From DATACQ01 sp036555515 (GTDB lineage: Bacteria; Desulfobacterota; Binatia; UBA9968): a stretch of DNA of 64,000 nucleotides. The notes under the pieces are model-generated. The model saw nothing but the letters and a program-made list of their open reading frames with translations, was not told the origin of the DNA and did no database searches. Where the stretch lies: positions 62,001 to 126,000 of the forward strand of contig DATBLC010000346.1 in assembly GCA_036555515.1 (NCBI GenBank), in the 5' to 3' direction. Shown here piece after piece: positions 16,018 to 24,017 of the stretch (position 1 is the first letter of the stretch; the number at the start of each line of letters is the position of its first letter). Position numbers and translations under genes: made by a program.

Positions 16018-17160
16018 CTATCGCGCCGGCAGATCGTCGGGTTTCAAGCCGAAGAAGCGGAGCGCGTTGGCGCCGAGCACATGGCGCAGCTTGTCGTCGG
16101 TCATGCCTTCGATCTTTTCCACTTCGCGCACGGAGTTGGGAAATTCCGAGTCCCAGTGGCGGTAGTCGGAAGCGTACATCACCTGAGTTATGCCGATAGT
16201 ATCGAGCACATAGGGCAAGATCGATTCTTCCGGCTCGCAGGTAAAGCAGACTTGCGGGCTGCGGATGATTTCCGACGGCTTGCGCTTGAGCAGCGGCCAC
16301 TGCGGGCGCAATTTCCCATAGTGCTCGTCGAGGCGCTCCGACCAGAAGGGGATCCAACCGCAGGCGCCTTCCATGAATCCGACTTTGAGCTTCGGATAAC
16401 GGTCGAACACGCCTTCGCCGATCATGTGCATGAGCGCGATCATCAATTCGAAGGGAAACGAGGTCATGTGGACGTAGCTGTATTTCTCCATGCGCTCGCT
16501 GCCCGCGCCCATGACACCCCATACGCCGTATTGGCCATCATGTTCAGTCTGAGGGTGGACGGACAGCGGCAGATCGATATCCTGTGCCGCCCTGTAAACG
16601 GGGTCGAACATACGGTGACCTAAATTGATGCCATAAACATTGGTCGGCAGCATGGCGCTGACGATGCTTCGATGCTTTGCCAGGAATTCCAACTCTTTCA
16701 CCGCAGCCGGTGGGTCCTGCACCGGAATCAAGCCGACGCCCTTTAGCCTCTTGGGATCGACCACCAGATATTCTTCGACGAGCCACCGGTTAACCGCATG
16801 GCAAACTGCCGCCGCCAGCGGTTTATCCGCCATGCCGTTGACCATCAACGCGATGGAGGTGCCAAAGATGACCGCCACGTCGATGCCCTCTTCGTCCATG
16901 TCTGGCAGCCGCTTGACCGCATCAGTCATGCCCGGCCGGCTGCGCTCGATGTGATCGGCGAAAACGGCGCCCCGGTCCGCGCCACCGCCCCAACGCCGCC
17001 TTCCTGCCAAACGGCCTTCGATCATGAGGTGCGAATAGCCGGAGCTGTCGGTGACGCGATTGGGCGCCAGGTGAGCGATCTCGTTCGGCATGAACTTCGC
17101 CAGACCGGTATCCGGTTCGTTACAATGACCATCGGCATCGATTACCAGATGTTTCGACAT
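16018..17160 (-). CDS. Amidohydrolase family protein (ACMSD-like metal-dependent hydrolase)
   Basis: A 380-residue TIM-barrel protein of the amidohydrolase-2 type. It begins MSKHLVIDADGHCNEPD, where the usual metal-binding pair of His residues after the first strand is reduced to one (DADGHCNE). Later motifs are LPLSVHPQTEHDGQYG, LKVGFMEGACGWIPFWSERLDEH and MYASDYRHWDSEFP (terminal Asp). Members decarboxylate or hydrolyse catabolic intermediates; no substrate can be assigned. There is no signal peptide. GAGGAG lies 9 bases upstream of the ATG. It is downstream of the DUF2278 gene on the same strand with only 22 bp between, so cotranscription is likely. Confidence 0.87.
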   Translation of the reverse strand: MSKHLVIDADGHCNEPDTGLAKFMPNEIAHLAPNRVTDSSGYSHLMIEGRLAGRRRWGGGADRGAVFADHIERSRPGMTDAVKRLPDMDEEGIDVAVIFGTSIALMVNGMADKPLAAAVCHAVNRWLVEEYLVVDPKRLKGVGLIPVQDPPAAVKELEFLAKHRSIVSAMLPTNVYGINLGHRMFDPVYRAAQDIDLPLSVHPQTEHDGQYGVWGVMGAGSERMEKYSYVHMTSFPFELMIALMHMIGEGVFDRYPKLKVGFMEGACGWIPFWSERLDEHYGKLRPQWPLLKRKPSEIIRSPQVCFTCEPEESILPYVLDTIGITQVMYASDYRHWDSEFPNSVREVEKIEGMTDDKLRHVLGANALRFFGLKPDDLPAR

Positions 17161-17182
17161 AATCGTCTCCTCTATTGTCAGT

Positions 17183-18256
17183 TTATGTATTGAACCTGAT
17201 GTAGCGGCTTTGTTTGCCGATATCGTCTTTAGCGTAGCTGACCGAGTGCACTCGCGTGCCGGTTCGGTTCACTAGAGAAATTGTGCCGCCGCTATTGCCG
17301 AGTTGCGCGCCGGTGCCGGTGAGCAGGATGCGCAACGATTCTCCCGGGGCCAAGGTGCCCTGAAGCGTTTCAAAATTGTTGTTCTTGTCGATGATTCGCC
17401 AACCGCTGATATCTACCGCTTCAGTCGTAGCGTTTCCCAGGACCACGGTTTCCTTGCCAACATCGTCGCCGGCAGGATTGATCAGCGCGCGCTCGATATA
17501 TATATCGGGGTCGCCGATGGGACTCGGAATTGGCTGTGGAACCGGTTCACCGCCGGTTGGGGGTGGCCCGCCGGGGGGGACAGGCTGCGCGTTAGGCGAG
17601 CGATGGCCTGTAACATCATCCGTCGGCAACCACTGAGTTTGAAAGCGCAGAAACAGGCCCATATGGCGGTTGGCAAACTTTAGAATTAGTCCGCCATCTT
17701 GAAACACGCCATTATCCTTGGCGAACGGCCCCGCTGGGTTACCCTGGTTCATGTGAATGTCATGGATACCTTGTTTTGTTTTGAATTGATTATCGATGGG
17801 CCTCAGGCTCGGAGCCTCCCCGGGCTCGGGAAACTTGGCACCGAAGGCGAAGATCTCGCCGCTCTGATCGCGCAGTTGTTTCAGATAGGTCAACAACATG
17901 TCTTGCAGATCGTCGTCGGCGCCCGGTCCCGTCGACGGCACTGCAACTCCGGTAGGCCAGTCAAATAGCGGTGCTCGGAAATAATCCAAAGTACTGGCTG
18001 CGGATCGACTCGGCGCGGAAATCGCCGTAAAGCCGTTCGCGAGTTGAGCGAGGCCGGCGAGTACCGGATGGCTTTGCAGCGGATCGACGCGGTGAAAAAC
18101 TAGTCGCGATTGATCGCCGGACAAAACATTGACGGCGATGCGCCAAGCCTGGTTCTGGCCGTCGATGACTTTTATTTGCAGATGCGGCGTGTTGCGATCA
18201 TCTTCGCGTTTGAAAATGTCGACGCGGCCGCGCAACACTCCATAGTGCAAAGCCAT
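17183..18256 (-). CDS. DUF2278 (YukJ-like) protein with C-terminal lamin-tail-like domain
   Basis: A 357-residue two-part protein. Residues 1-215 match DUF2278: MALHYGVLRGRVDIFKRED, HLQIKVIDGQNQAWRIAVNV, QGIHDIHMNQGN and NGVFQDGGLILKFANRHMGLFLRFQTQWL. A proline/glycine linker follows (PVPPGGPPPTGGEPVPQP). Residues ~255-357 resemble a lamin-tail/IgG-like domain (YIERALINPAGDD, VDISGWRIIDKNNN, LAPGESLRILLTG, GGTISLVNRTGTRVHSVSY). The function is unknown; lamin-tail domains often bind nucleic acid or sugar, or serve in extracellular proteins, but no signal peptide is visible here. GAGGCG lies before the ATG. Confidence 0.8.
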   Translation of the reverse strand: MALHYGVLRGRVDIFKREDDRNTPHLQIKVIDGQNQAWRIAVNVLSGDQSRLVFHRVDPLQSHPVLAGLAQLANGFTAISAPSRSAASTLDYFRAPLFDWPTGVAVPSTGPGADDDLQDMLLTYLKQLRDQSGEIFAFGAKFPEPGEAPSLRPIDNQFKTKQGIHDIHMNQGNPAGPFAKDNGVFQDGGLILKFANRHMGLFLRFQTQWLPTDDVTGHRSPNAQPVPPGGPPPTGGEPVPQPIPSPIGDPDIYIERALINPAGDDVGKETVVLGNATTEAVDISGWRIIDKNNNFETLQGTLAPGESLRILLTGTGAQLGNSGGTISLVNRTGTRVHSVSYAKDDIGKQSRYIRFNT

Positions 18257-18371
18257 GTTCTCGCCTCGGAAAGAAATGCTCTCAGAGACTCTTTACTAAG
18301 ACTCGGGCCGCTTGTCCAACTGTTTATGCCGGGGCCAACGAGCCCCGCGGCATCACGCGATATGCCTTCGG

Positions 18372-19433
18372 CTACGGTTGATCGGCGGGCGATTTTCTTG
18401 ACACCTGATTGACTAATGCGACGGGCGGCAGCGGCAAACCGAAGCCGCAGCGCGCGCGCAGGTAGCGATCAAATTCCCTGTCGGTGGGGAACTTGAAGCG
18501 GACCGCTCCCTTCTGTTCCCAAAGCTCCCGGGCCGGCACCTGGCATCGGTTGCAGCGTTCTCCTTGGGCGCAATTAGGATCCGGCGATCCGGTTGTTATC
18601 GTTGCCAGGCTCGCGATGCGCGGGTCGTTGCCCCGCGCGTCAGCCCGCACCGCCACCCCTTTGCCGGTGTATTCGATGCTCGGAAAGCGCGGCGCGCCCA
18701 AGGCGACTGGCGCTTCCATGAAGACGCCGCTAACGATCTCATGGGTCTTGGCGTCGAATTCGACTTTCTCCCCGGTGGGTAGGGTGACAATGGAGCTTGA
18801 GCCAACAGCGGCGATGGCTGGAACGAAGATGCGCGGGAAAAATAGCAGGACGCTGTTCATCAGTTCACTCAAGCGAAACTGCTTGTCGCGGGACGGGGCC
18901 CAGTCTGTGATACTAAAATGGATGTCTTGTCTGGCACGGTCGTCGAAGCGAAACTGAAAATCCCTGGTAAAATGCTTGTTCTTGCCGATGTCATAGCGTT
19001 CGGGCAGGATTCGGTTTCCACCCCGATTGGAGAATTCAAAGCCGACGATCTGGCCTTGCGGATTTTTGCGGTATTGCCAACCGTTATTGCCGGGAACCGG
19101 CGCGGCCCTTTGTGAGATCACGGTATCGTATTTGAGGCCCTTCACGACCGCATCCGCCGCCGGCGAACTGACGATCGATTCCGGCGGAACTTCTGGCGGC
19201 GACGGCTTGGTCGGCAACTTGACGGTTAGAGTTTTGCTCTCTTTGGCAGGCGGGGCGAGTTTAGCAACCCCAGTCGAATCGACCTGTTCGAAAGGTTCCG
19301 TTTCGACATCCGTAATATCCGTAGACGGGGACGACGCCGGCTGCTGTGGTGTGGGAGAAACTCCACAGCTTTGTAGAACAGCCAAATAAATTAGTAGAGC
19401 GAGTGCAAAACGGAGCTCTGTTGATTCAGCCAT
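18372..19433 (-). CDS. Putative lipoprotein of unknown function
   Basis: A 353-residue protein from the ATG at 19433, preceded by GGAAAG. An in-frame start 60 bp upstream has no better site. The leader FALALLIYLAVLQSCG resembles a lipobox, though Gln at -2 is unusual. A Pro/Thr/Ser/Glu-rich linker (about 30-80) precedes a globular part with FEFSNRGGNRILPERYD, FRFDDRARQDIHFSITDW, LTELMN-like helices and VTLPTGEKVEFDAKTHEIVSGVF. Near the C-terminus is a Cys cluster (CAQGERCNRCQVP) that might form disulfides in the periplasm. Not recognised as a family. It is on the same strand as, and 132 bp downstream of, the DUF2459 gene. Confidence 0.7.
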   Translation of the reverse strand: MAESTELRFALALLIYLAVLQSCGVSPTPQQPASSPSTDITDVETEPFEQVDSTGVAKLAPPAKESKTLTVKLPTKPSPPEVPPESIVSSPAADAVVKGLKYDTVISQRAAPVPGNNGWQYRKNPQGQIVGFEFSNRGGNRILPERYDIGKNKHFTRDFQFRFDDRARQDIHFSITDWAPSRDKQFRLSELMNSVLLFFPRIFVPAIAAVGSSSIVTLPTGEKVEFDAKTHEIVSGVFMEAPVALGAPRFPSIEYTGKGVAVRADARGNDPRIASLATITTGSPDPNCAQGERCNRCQVPARELWEQKGAVRFKFPTDREFDRYLRARCGFGLPLPPVALVNQVSRKSPADQP

Positions 19434-19565
19434 GACGTGCTTTCCGAAGATGCCTTCGCAAGAAGGATACCATAATCTATCGGGGCGCTCCATCGAATTT
19501 CGGCGTCAACAATTCCGTTGCGAGTCCTGCGATTCGTTATCTGCTGTGGCCGTGGCGCCCGCCCA

Positions 19566-20213
19566 TCACTTGACGGTTGCAAACTCTTTGATCTGGCTAG
19601 CCAGATTTCCCGCCGTAAAGACGTATCCCGGGCTGACGGGCAAGCCTGCGGCGCTGAACGCTTCGGCTACCCAGGTGTTGCAAGTCCTGAGTATGCTGAA
19701 TTTGCCGTTGGCGGGAAAAAAACGGCTGTGCGTAAAAAGTCCGGGACTGGGTGTTGCGGGGCGACCCGGCTGTTGGCGCCGAAACTCCGCCGATACGAAA
19801 CCGATCAATCGCCGGAATTCCTGCTCGGTTAGGCCGATCGCGATTATTTCCGCTCCGCTGTAAGTATCTTTCACCGCGCCGCTGAAGCCGACCAGATGGA
19901 GCACGCTGCCGCTCGACCAAAAAGCCGCTTTCAGAGCCACGCCGATGCCGCTTTCGGCGGCGGGGAAGAAATCGGCATCGCCCCAGCTGATTTCAATATA
20001 TTCAGCGCCGGGAAAATACACCAGCTCCGGCATTTCTGCGGCGCCAATATCTGTCCGGTTCGTAACAATGGCCGCATGCCATTTGTTATGGATGACAAAG
20101 ACATGCTTGGTTATGTCGCCACCGGCGCGAAGATTTCGCTCGGCTTTGGGCGTGGCACAGGCCGGTGCGAGAAACCCGAGCACTAAGATGATAATGAAAA
20201 CGCAAGGCGCCAA
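19566..20213 (-). CDS. DUF2459 family protein, probable lipoprotein
   Basis: A 215-residue protein. The hydrophobic leader VFIIILVLGFLAPACA ends in a lipobox-like APAC. The mature part matches DUF2459: HVFVIHNKWHAAIV, ELVYFPGAEYIEISWGDADFFP, SGSVLHLVGFSGAV, and the C-terminal FSILRTCNTWVAEAFSAAGLPVSPG. The conserved His and Cys resemble a papain-like or NlpC-like arrangement, but catalysis is unproven. The start is a TTG with only a weak purine stretch before it and could be off by a few codons. It is probably exported and membrane-attached. Confidence 0.8.
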   Translation of the reverse strand: MAPCVFIIILVLGFLAPACATPKAERNLRAGGDITKHVFVIHNKWHAAIVTNRTDIGAAEMPELVYFPGAEYIEISWGDADFFPAAESGIGVALKAAFWSSGSVLHLVGFSGAVKDTYSGAEIIAIGLTEQEFRRLIGFVSAEFRRQQPGRPATPSPGLFTHSRFFPANGKFSILRTCNTWVAEAFSAAGLPVSPGYVFTAGNLASQIKEFATVK

Positions 20214-20268
20214 AATCGCTCTCTTCTATGGCGGATGAGAAGGAATGATCGCTACGAAACGGGCCGCG

Positions 20269-21303
20269 TCACAGCGCGGGCCGCACTTGGCGCGCGAAGC
20301 GTTCCATCGATTTGAGTACCTTGCCCTGGCTCAGACCGCCGAAGTGAAAGGTCAAGCCGATATGGGTGACGCCGACTACTTCAATGATCTTGTGCAAAAT
20401 GCGCGCGCAGGTTTCGGGGCCGCCGAAGACGCCGCGGCAGTCGCGCACCATCGCGTTGTATTCCAAGTGGTTGAAGACTCTGTCGTAGGCCTCGCCTTTG
20501 CTCGGATCGAGGTCAAGCGCTGCGAGGGCAAAGACGCGCCAACGCTGCCAGTGGTCGATCACCTCGGCATGCGCCTGGGCGTCGTCATCGCCGACGTAAA
20601 CCGGGTACATGACGAAGACCTCTTTGTCATCCACTGAATGTCCGGCGGCGCGCAAAGCGTCCTGATAATGGCGCACGCGGGGGGCCTGCAGTTCGTTGGT
20701 GGCGACCCACGGCAGCGTCATCAAGTGATGGCCGCGCCGGCCGATCATCTGAAAATTCTCCAGTTCGCGGTTTGCCGTAATGTAAACCGGCGGGTGTGGT
20801 TTCTGCAGCGGTTTCGGATAGACGTTGAGCTTGGGAAATTGATAATAGGGTCCCTTCCATTCGAATTCACCGCCGGTCCAGGCCTTGATCACGATATCAA
20901 GCGCCTCGGGCAGGCGGCTCTGAGCGTTGCTCCATTCGTAGCCGAATACCGCATACTCCGTCGGATGCATGCCCCGGCCCGCGCCGAAGTTCAGCCGCCC
21001 GTTGGAAAGCAGATCCACCATGGCAAATTCTTCCGCAATTCGTAGCGGGTTATGCATCGGCAAGATCGATACCGAGGCGCCCAGGCGCAGTATTCTTGTC
21101 CGTTGCGCGGCGGCGGCGAGGATCACCGATGGACTTGGCATCATACCGCCGAAATAGCGAAAATGATGCTCGGTGACCCAGAGGGAGTCGAAGCCGAGGT
21201 CTTCGGCGGCGTCAATTTGCTCAAGCCAATGGGCATAGAGCTCCGGGCTTTCACCGTCTAATTCGGGTACGTAAGTGTTAAGAATATAATAACCGAACTT
21301 CAC
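20269..21303 (-). CDS. LLM-class flavin-dependent oxidoreductase
   Basis: A 344-residue luciferase-like monooxygenase using FMNH2 or F420H2 in the cytosol. Motifs: KFGYYILNTYVPE at strand 1, FDSLWVTEHHF, PSPSVILAAAAQRT, RLGASVSILPMHNPLRIAEEFAMVDLLSNGRLNFGAGRG (family signature), and PVYITANRELENFQMIGRRGHHLM. GTG start with GAGGAG upstream. There is no flavin reductase gene nearby. Substrate unknown; such genes are numerous in soil bacteria and act on alkanes, sulfonates or other xenobiotic-like compounds. Confidence 0.92.
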   Translation of the reverse strand: MKFGYYILNTYVPELDGESPELYAHWLEQIDAAEDLGFDSLWVTEHHFRYFGGMMPSPSVILAAAAQRTRILRLGASVSILPMHNPLRIAEEFAMVDLLSNGRLNFGAGRGMHPTEYAVFGYEWSNAQSRLPEALDIVIKAWTGGEFEWKGPYYQFPKLNVYPKPLQKPHPPVYITANRELENFQMIGRRGHHLMTLPWVATNELQAPRVRHYQDALRAAGHSVDDKEVFVMYPVYVGDDDAQAHAEVIDHWQRWRVFALAALDLDPSKGEAYDRVFNHLEYNAMVRDCRGVFGGPETCARILHKIIEVVGVTHIGLTFHFGGLSQGKVLKSMERFARQVRPAL

Positions 21304-21429
21304 GGTGGAAAATCTCCTCGGCGACAGAAAATCTTAAACGCGCGATTCCGAGTGTGGCGCGGTTCCGGTATATTCGCGCCACGAGGTAAAAATAGCAAGC
21401 TTGAATAGCGTCGGGGAAGGAAGAAGCGG

Positions 21430-21521
21430 GTTCAAAGTTCAAGGTTCAACATTTCGCACTTGGAATCCGGCATTCGTTCGCCAATCTCCCGACGCGCGTT
21501 GAACATTGAACCTTGAACTTT
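21430..21521. repeat. GTTCAAGG-family inverted repeat
   Basis: The left arm is gttcaaagttcaaggttcaa and the right arm is ttgaacattgaaccttgaac with about 50 bp between. It lies downstream of the 34-residue peptide gene on the minus strand and could serve as its terminator. Confidence 0.7.
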
Positions 21522-21530
21522 ATCGGCGGA

Positions 21531-21635
21531 TCAGGATTGCATGAGCGATTGAATGACACCCCATACTGTATAGAGGGCCGTGATACCGACGGTTGCGTAA
21601 ATTGCGATCTTGAACCAAATAGGCATATCTTCCAT
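21531..21635 (-). CDS. 34-residue single-span membrane peptide
   Basis: MEDMPIWFKIAIYATVGITA is followed by LYTVWGVIQSLMQS and a stop. One hydrophobic helix covers residues ~6-30 with a short acidic N-terminus. The ATG at 21635 has AAGGAG 7 bases upstream, a strong site for so short a frame, and the GTTCAAGG hairpin follows the stop. A longer frame reading through from 21878 is less likely because it has no such site. Function unknown; small single-span peptides often modulate a membrane partner. Confidence 0.62.
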   Translation of the reverse strand: MEDMPIWFKIAIYATVGITALYTVWGVIQSLMQS

Positions 21636-21772
21636 GTTTTTCTCCTTAACAACTTGCCGCAACGTACCCCCGTGGGTCGTCATCGCGGAGATTTCTAACT
21701 TATTGGCAAGGCACCAGCCTGGCCGAGATGAACGGCGGTGCCAAAAGAAGCTCGGATCCGCGGCGGGTAAAG

Positions 21773-22102
21773 TCAGATTAGGAAAACGACGTTCAGTTGG
21801 AAAAGTTTGCGCGGTTCGGCGACTGAATGGGTGTCGCTGTGAAACCAGAAAAAGGACGCCGTGAAAGAGACCGGACAAAAATCGGCGGTGGGAGCATTGT
21901 TATAATAGCGCCGAACGAGGCGGCTGCAGTCGAACGGTTCGGTTTCGTTGCCGACGGCGATGGAGACCACCCCCCGGGATTGACCGCGGCTCAGGTCGTC
22001 TGCTCCGGTAAGCGGAGGTGGCAGACTGAACAGCAAATTAACCGCCAGAGCGATGACAATCACCCGGACGACGGTGGCGCAATAAGGCATTGCAGTAAGC
22101 AT
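21773..22102 (-). CDS. Doubtful ORF with signal-like N-terminus
   Basis: A 109-codon frame whose residues 1-30 are hydrophobic (VVRVIVIALAVNLLFSLPPP) and could be a signal peptide; the rest has no recognisable motif. No convincing Shine-Dalgarno sequence. It is the only candidate in the 485 bp between the membrane peptide and the carboxyltransferase gene, which otherwise holds nothing I can name. Confidence 0.28.
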   Translation of the reverse strand: MLTAMPYCATVVRVIVIALAVNLLFSLPPPLTGADDLSRGQSRGVVSIAVGNETEPFDCSRLVRRYYNNAPTADFCPVSFTASFFWFHSDTHSVAEPRKLFQLNVVFLI

Positions 22103-22120
22103 ATCCCGGCACTCGCGGCA

Positions 22121-23578
22121 CTACAAGCAACGCAGGCGGAGCTTCAGACCTGGACGTTGGAAGTCTAAGGATTGGCGGTCTTTTTGAGCCGCCAAGCGCT
22201 CGATCAGTCCCATCAAGGGCGCAACACCACTGACATATTCCCGCACCGGGCCGGCCGCCTTCATCGCGGCAACATATTCGTCGCCGGCGAAGTAGTTGAG
22301 CAACGCATCATCGTCCGAGACTCCGGCGCCGCCGAACTTGGCGTGAAATTCGTCGAGCGACAACTCCGGCGGTTTCATTCGGCTCAGCTCTTTTGCCCGC
22401 GGCCGGCTCAGGATGCGGTCTTTTAAATTGGCCTCGATGGACGCAGCTTCTTCTTCGCCCCAGAAGCCGAGCGCGTAAAGAATCACTTCATCGGTGATTT
22501 CCTTATAGCGCTCGCCGACGATGACGTTGATGGCGGCCTGCACGCCGAAAAATTGCGAATACGGCGTGACCATGATCGGGTAGCCGAACTCCGAGCGCAC
22601 CTGCGCCACTTCTTCGAGCACGGCGTGGAGTTTGTCGAGCTTGCCTAGATTCCCAAGCTGAAAGCGAAAGTTAGATATCATGCCGCCCGGAACCTGGTGG
22701 AGCGGGTGGAACGCGTCGTACGCCAGCGGCTTTCCTACAGACAGATTCTCCTGTTTGGCGACGGCAGTGAAATGATCGCGCGCCGGCCTCATGACTGCTT
22801 CATCGACCGCGGTCTGGTACCCGAGCGCGCGGGCGTTCATCGCCACGTTAAAAAGCGATGGGTTCGACGATCCTTCGGCCAGCGGAGGAATCGCGGTGTT
22901 GATCGACGTGATGCCCAGCTTTATCGCTTCCAGGCAGCACAGTGCGCCCAGTCCGGTGTTGCAGTGGGTGTGAAATTCGACGGGTTTGTCGCCGGCTTCG
23001 CGCAGGATCAGCGGCACGAGCCGCCGTGTCGCTTCCGGGGTGAGCAGCCCGCCGGGATCTTTGAAACAAATGCGATAAACATCGAGCTTGGCCGCCTGAC
23101 GCGCCCGCTCTGCAAAATAGTCGTCGGTGTGTTTCGGCGAGATCGAGTAAATGATGTTGAGAATCGTTTTGAGGCCGACCTTGTTGGCGCTCGTCACCGC
23201 TTCGCGCCAATAGGCGGGCGTGTTGGAGGGATCCGAGGTGCGCACTTCGGTGATGCCGTTGGCAAAGAGCCTTTCGAGCCACAAGCCGGTGATCGCCGGC
23301 GGCGAGATCTGAAAAGCGAGCATGGAGCGGCTGCGGATCGAGCGCAGGGGGGTTTTCTTAATGCGCTGGGCGAGCAGGCGTACTCTCTCCCACGGATCGT
23401 CCCTTAGATCGCGCACGGATTTTTTGTAAAACGCCGACGACATGATCTCGACGGCCTCGAAGCCCGCGCGGTCAAAGCACTCTGCCACAGGCAGCATCAT
23501 GCCGGTGCGCATGTTCGATGCCCAGAGACTGAGTTGCCCGTCGCGCAACGTGGTGTCGACGAAATGAATAGGGTTCAT
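22121..23578 (-). CDS. Pyruvate/oxaloacetate carboxyltransferase-like (HMGL-like) protein without biotinyl domain
   Basis: A 485-residue DRE-TIM metallolyase-fold protein. IHFVDTTLRDGQLSLWASNM contains the metal-binding Asp/Arg, YRICFKDPGGLLTPE the KD motif, and EFHTHCNTGLGALCCLEAI the metal-binding His pair. AIPPLAEGSSNPS corresponds to the region where carboxylase subunits have ADGTS-P. The C-terminal part resembles PYC_OADA (FRFQLGNLGKLDKLHAVLEEVAQVRSEFGYPIMVTPYSQFFGVQAAINV). The chain ends without a biotin-attachment domain and no biotin carboxylase is nearby, so either it works with a separate carrier or does another aldol/lyase reaction. The N-terminal start is supported by alignment; the ribosome site is weak. 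Confidence 0.85.
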   Translation of the reverse strand: MNPIHFVDTTLRDGQLSLWASNMRTGMMLPVAECFDRAGFEAVEIMSSAFYKKSVRDLRDDPWERVRLLAQRIKKTPLRSIRSRSMLAFQISPPAITGLWLERLFANGITEVRTSDPSNTPAYWREAVTSANKVGLKTILNIIYSISPKHTDDYFAERARQAAKLDVYRICFKDPGGLLTPEATRRLVPLILREAGDKPVEFHTHCNTGLGALCCLEAIKLGITSINTAIPPLAEGSSNPSLFNVAMNARALGYQTAVDEAVMRPARDHFTAVAKQENLSVGKPLAYDAFHPLHQVPGGMISNFRFQLGNLGKLDKLHAVLEEVAQVRSEFGYPIMVTPYSQFFGVQAAINVIVGERYKEITDEVILYALGFWGEEEAASIEANLKDRILSRPRAKELSRMKPPELSLDEFHAKFGGAGVSDDDALLNYFAGDEYVAAMKAAGPVREYVSGVAPLMGLIERLAAQKDRQSLDFQRPGLKLRLRCL

Positions 23579-23624
23579 AGGCTCTGATGGTTAGATGCTG
23601 CTGCAGATACGAGAGGAGGCCGTT

Positions 23625-23945
23625 CAACGGTTCAAGGTTCAATGTTCAAAGTTACTAATGAGTTCGTTATTTAGAGACTATGTCGCTAGTGTGCGACCGA
23701 GAGGCGAGCCCTTCCGATCGCGGTCAATGGTTCTCTGCCTTGCCGGCCACCACCCCGTCCTTTCCATAGGAGGAAATGCCCGCCGGCAGGGCCTGAAAAC
23801 AACCTTTGCGCTCCTGTGCCCGCGCTCTCCAGATCTCACCCCTCGGTCGCTGTTTGGTTACTCAATTGTCGACTCCTTAATAATTAATAAGAGGTCCTGA
23901 AGTTCCGGGTTTTAGTCCGAAACCTTGAACGTTGAACTTGGAACC
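23625..23945. repeat. Widely spaced pair of GTTCAAGG-family arms
   Basis: The left arm gttcaaggttcaatgttcaa (near 23632) and right arm accttgaacgttgaacttgg (near 23922) face each other across ~260 bp. The 438-bp gap between the amidase and carboxyltransferase genes contains no gene I can support; the frame at 23595-23900 reads as low-complexity without motif. Confidence 0.5.
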
Positions 23946-24017
23946 CACTAGACGGTGGCTCGCCCTTTTTCTTGGTCGGCGATACGTCGTCAACACTCGA
24001 TGGATTGTTGATCCCCG

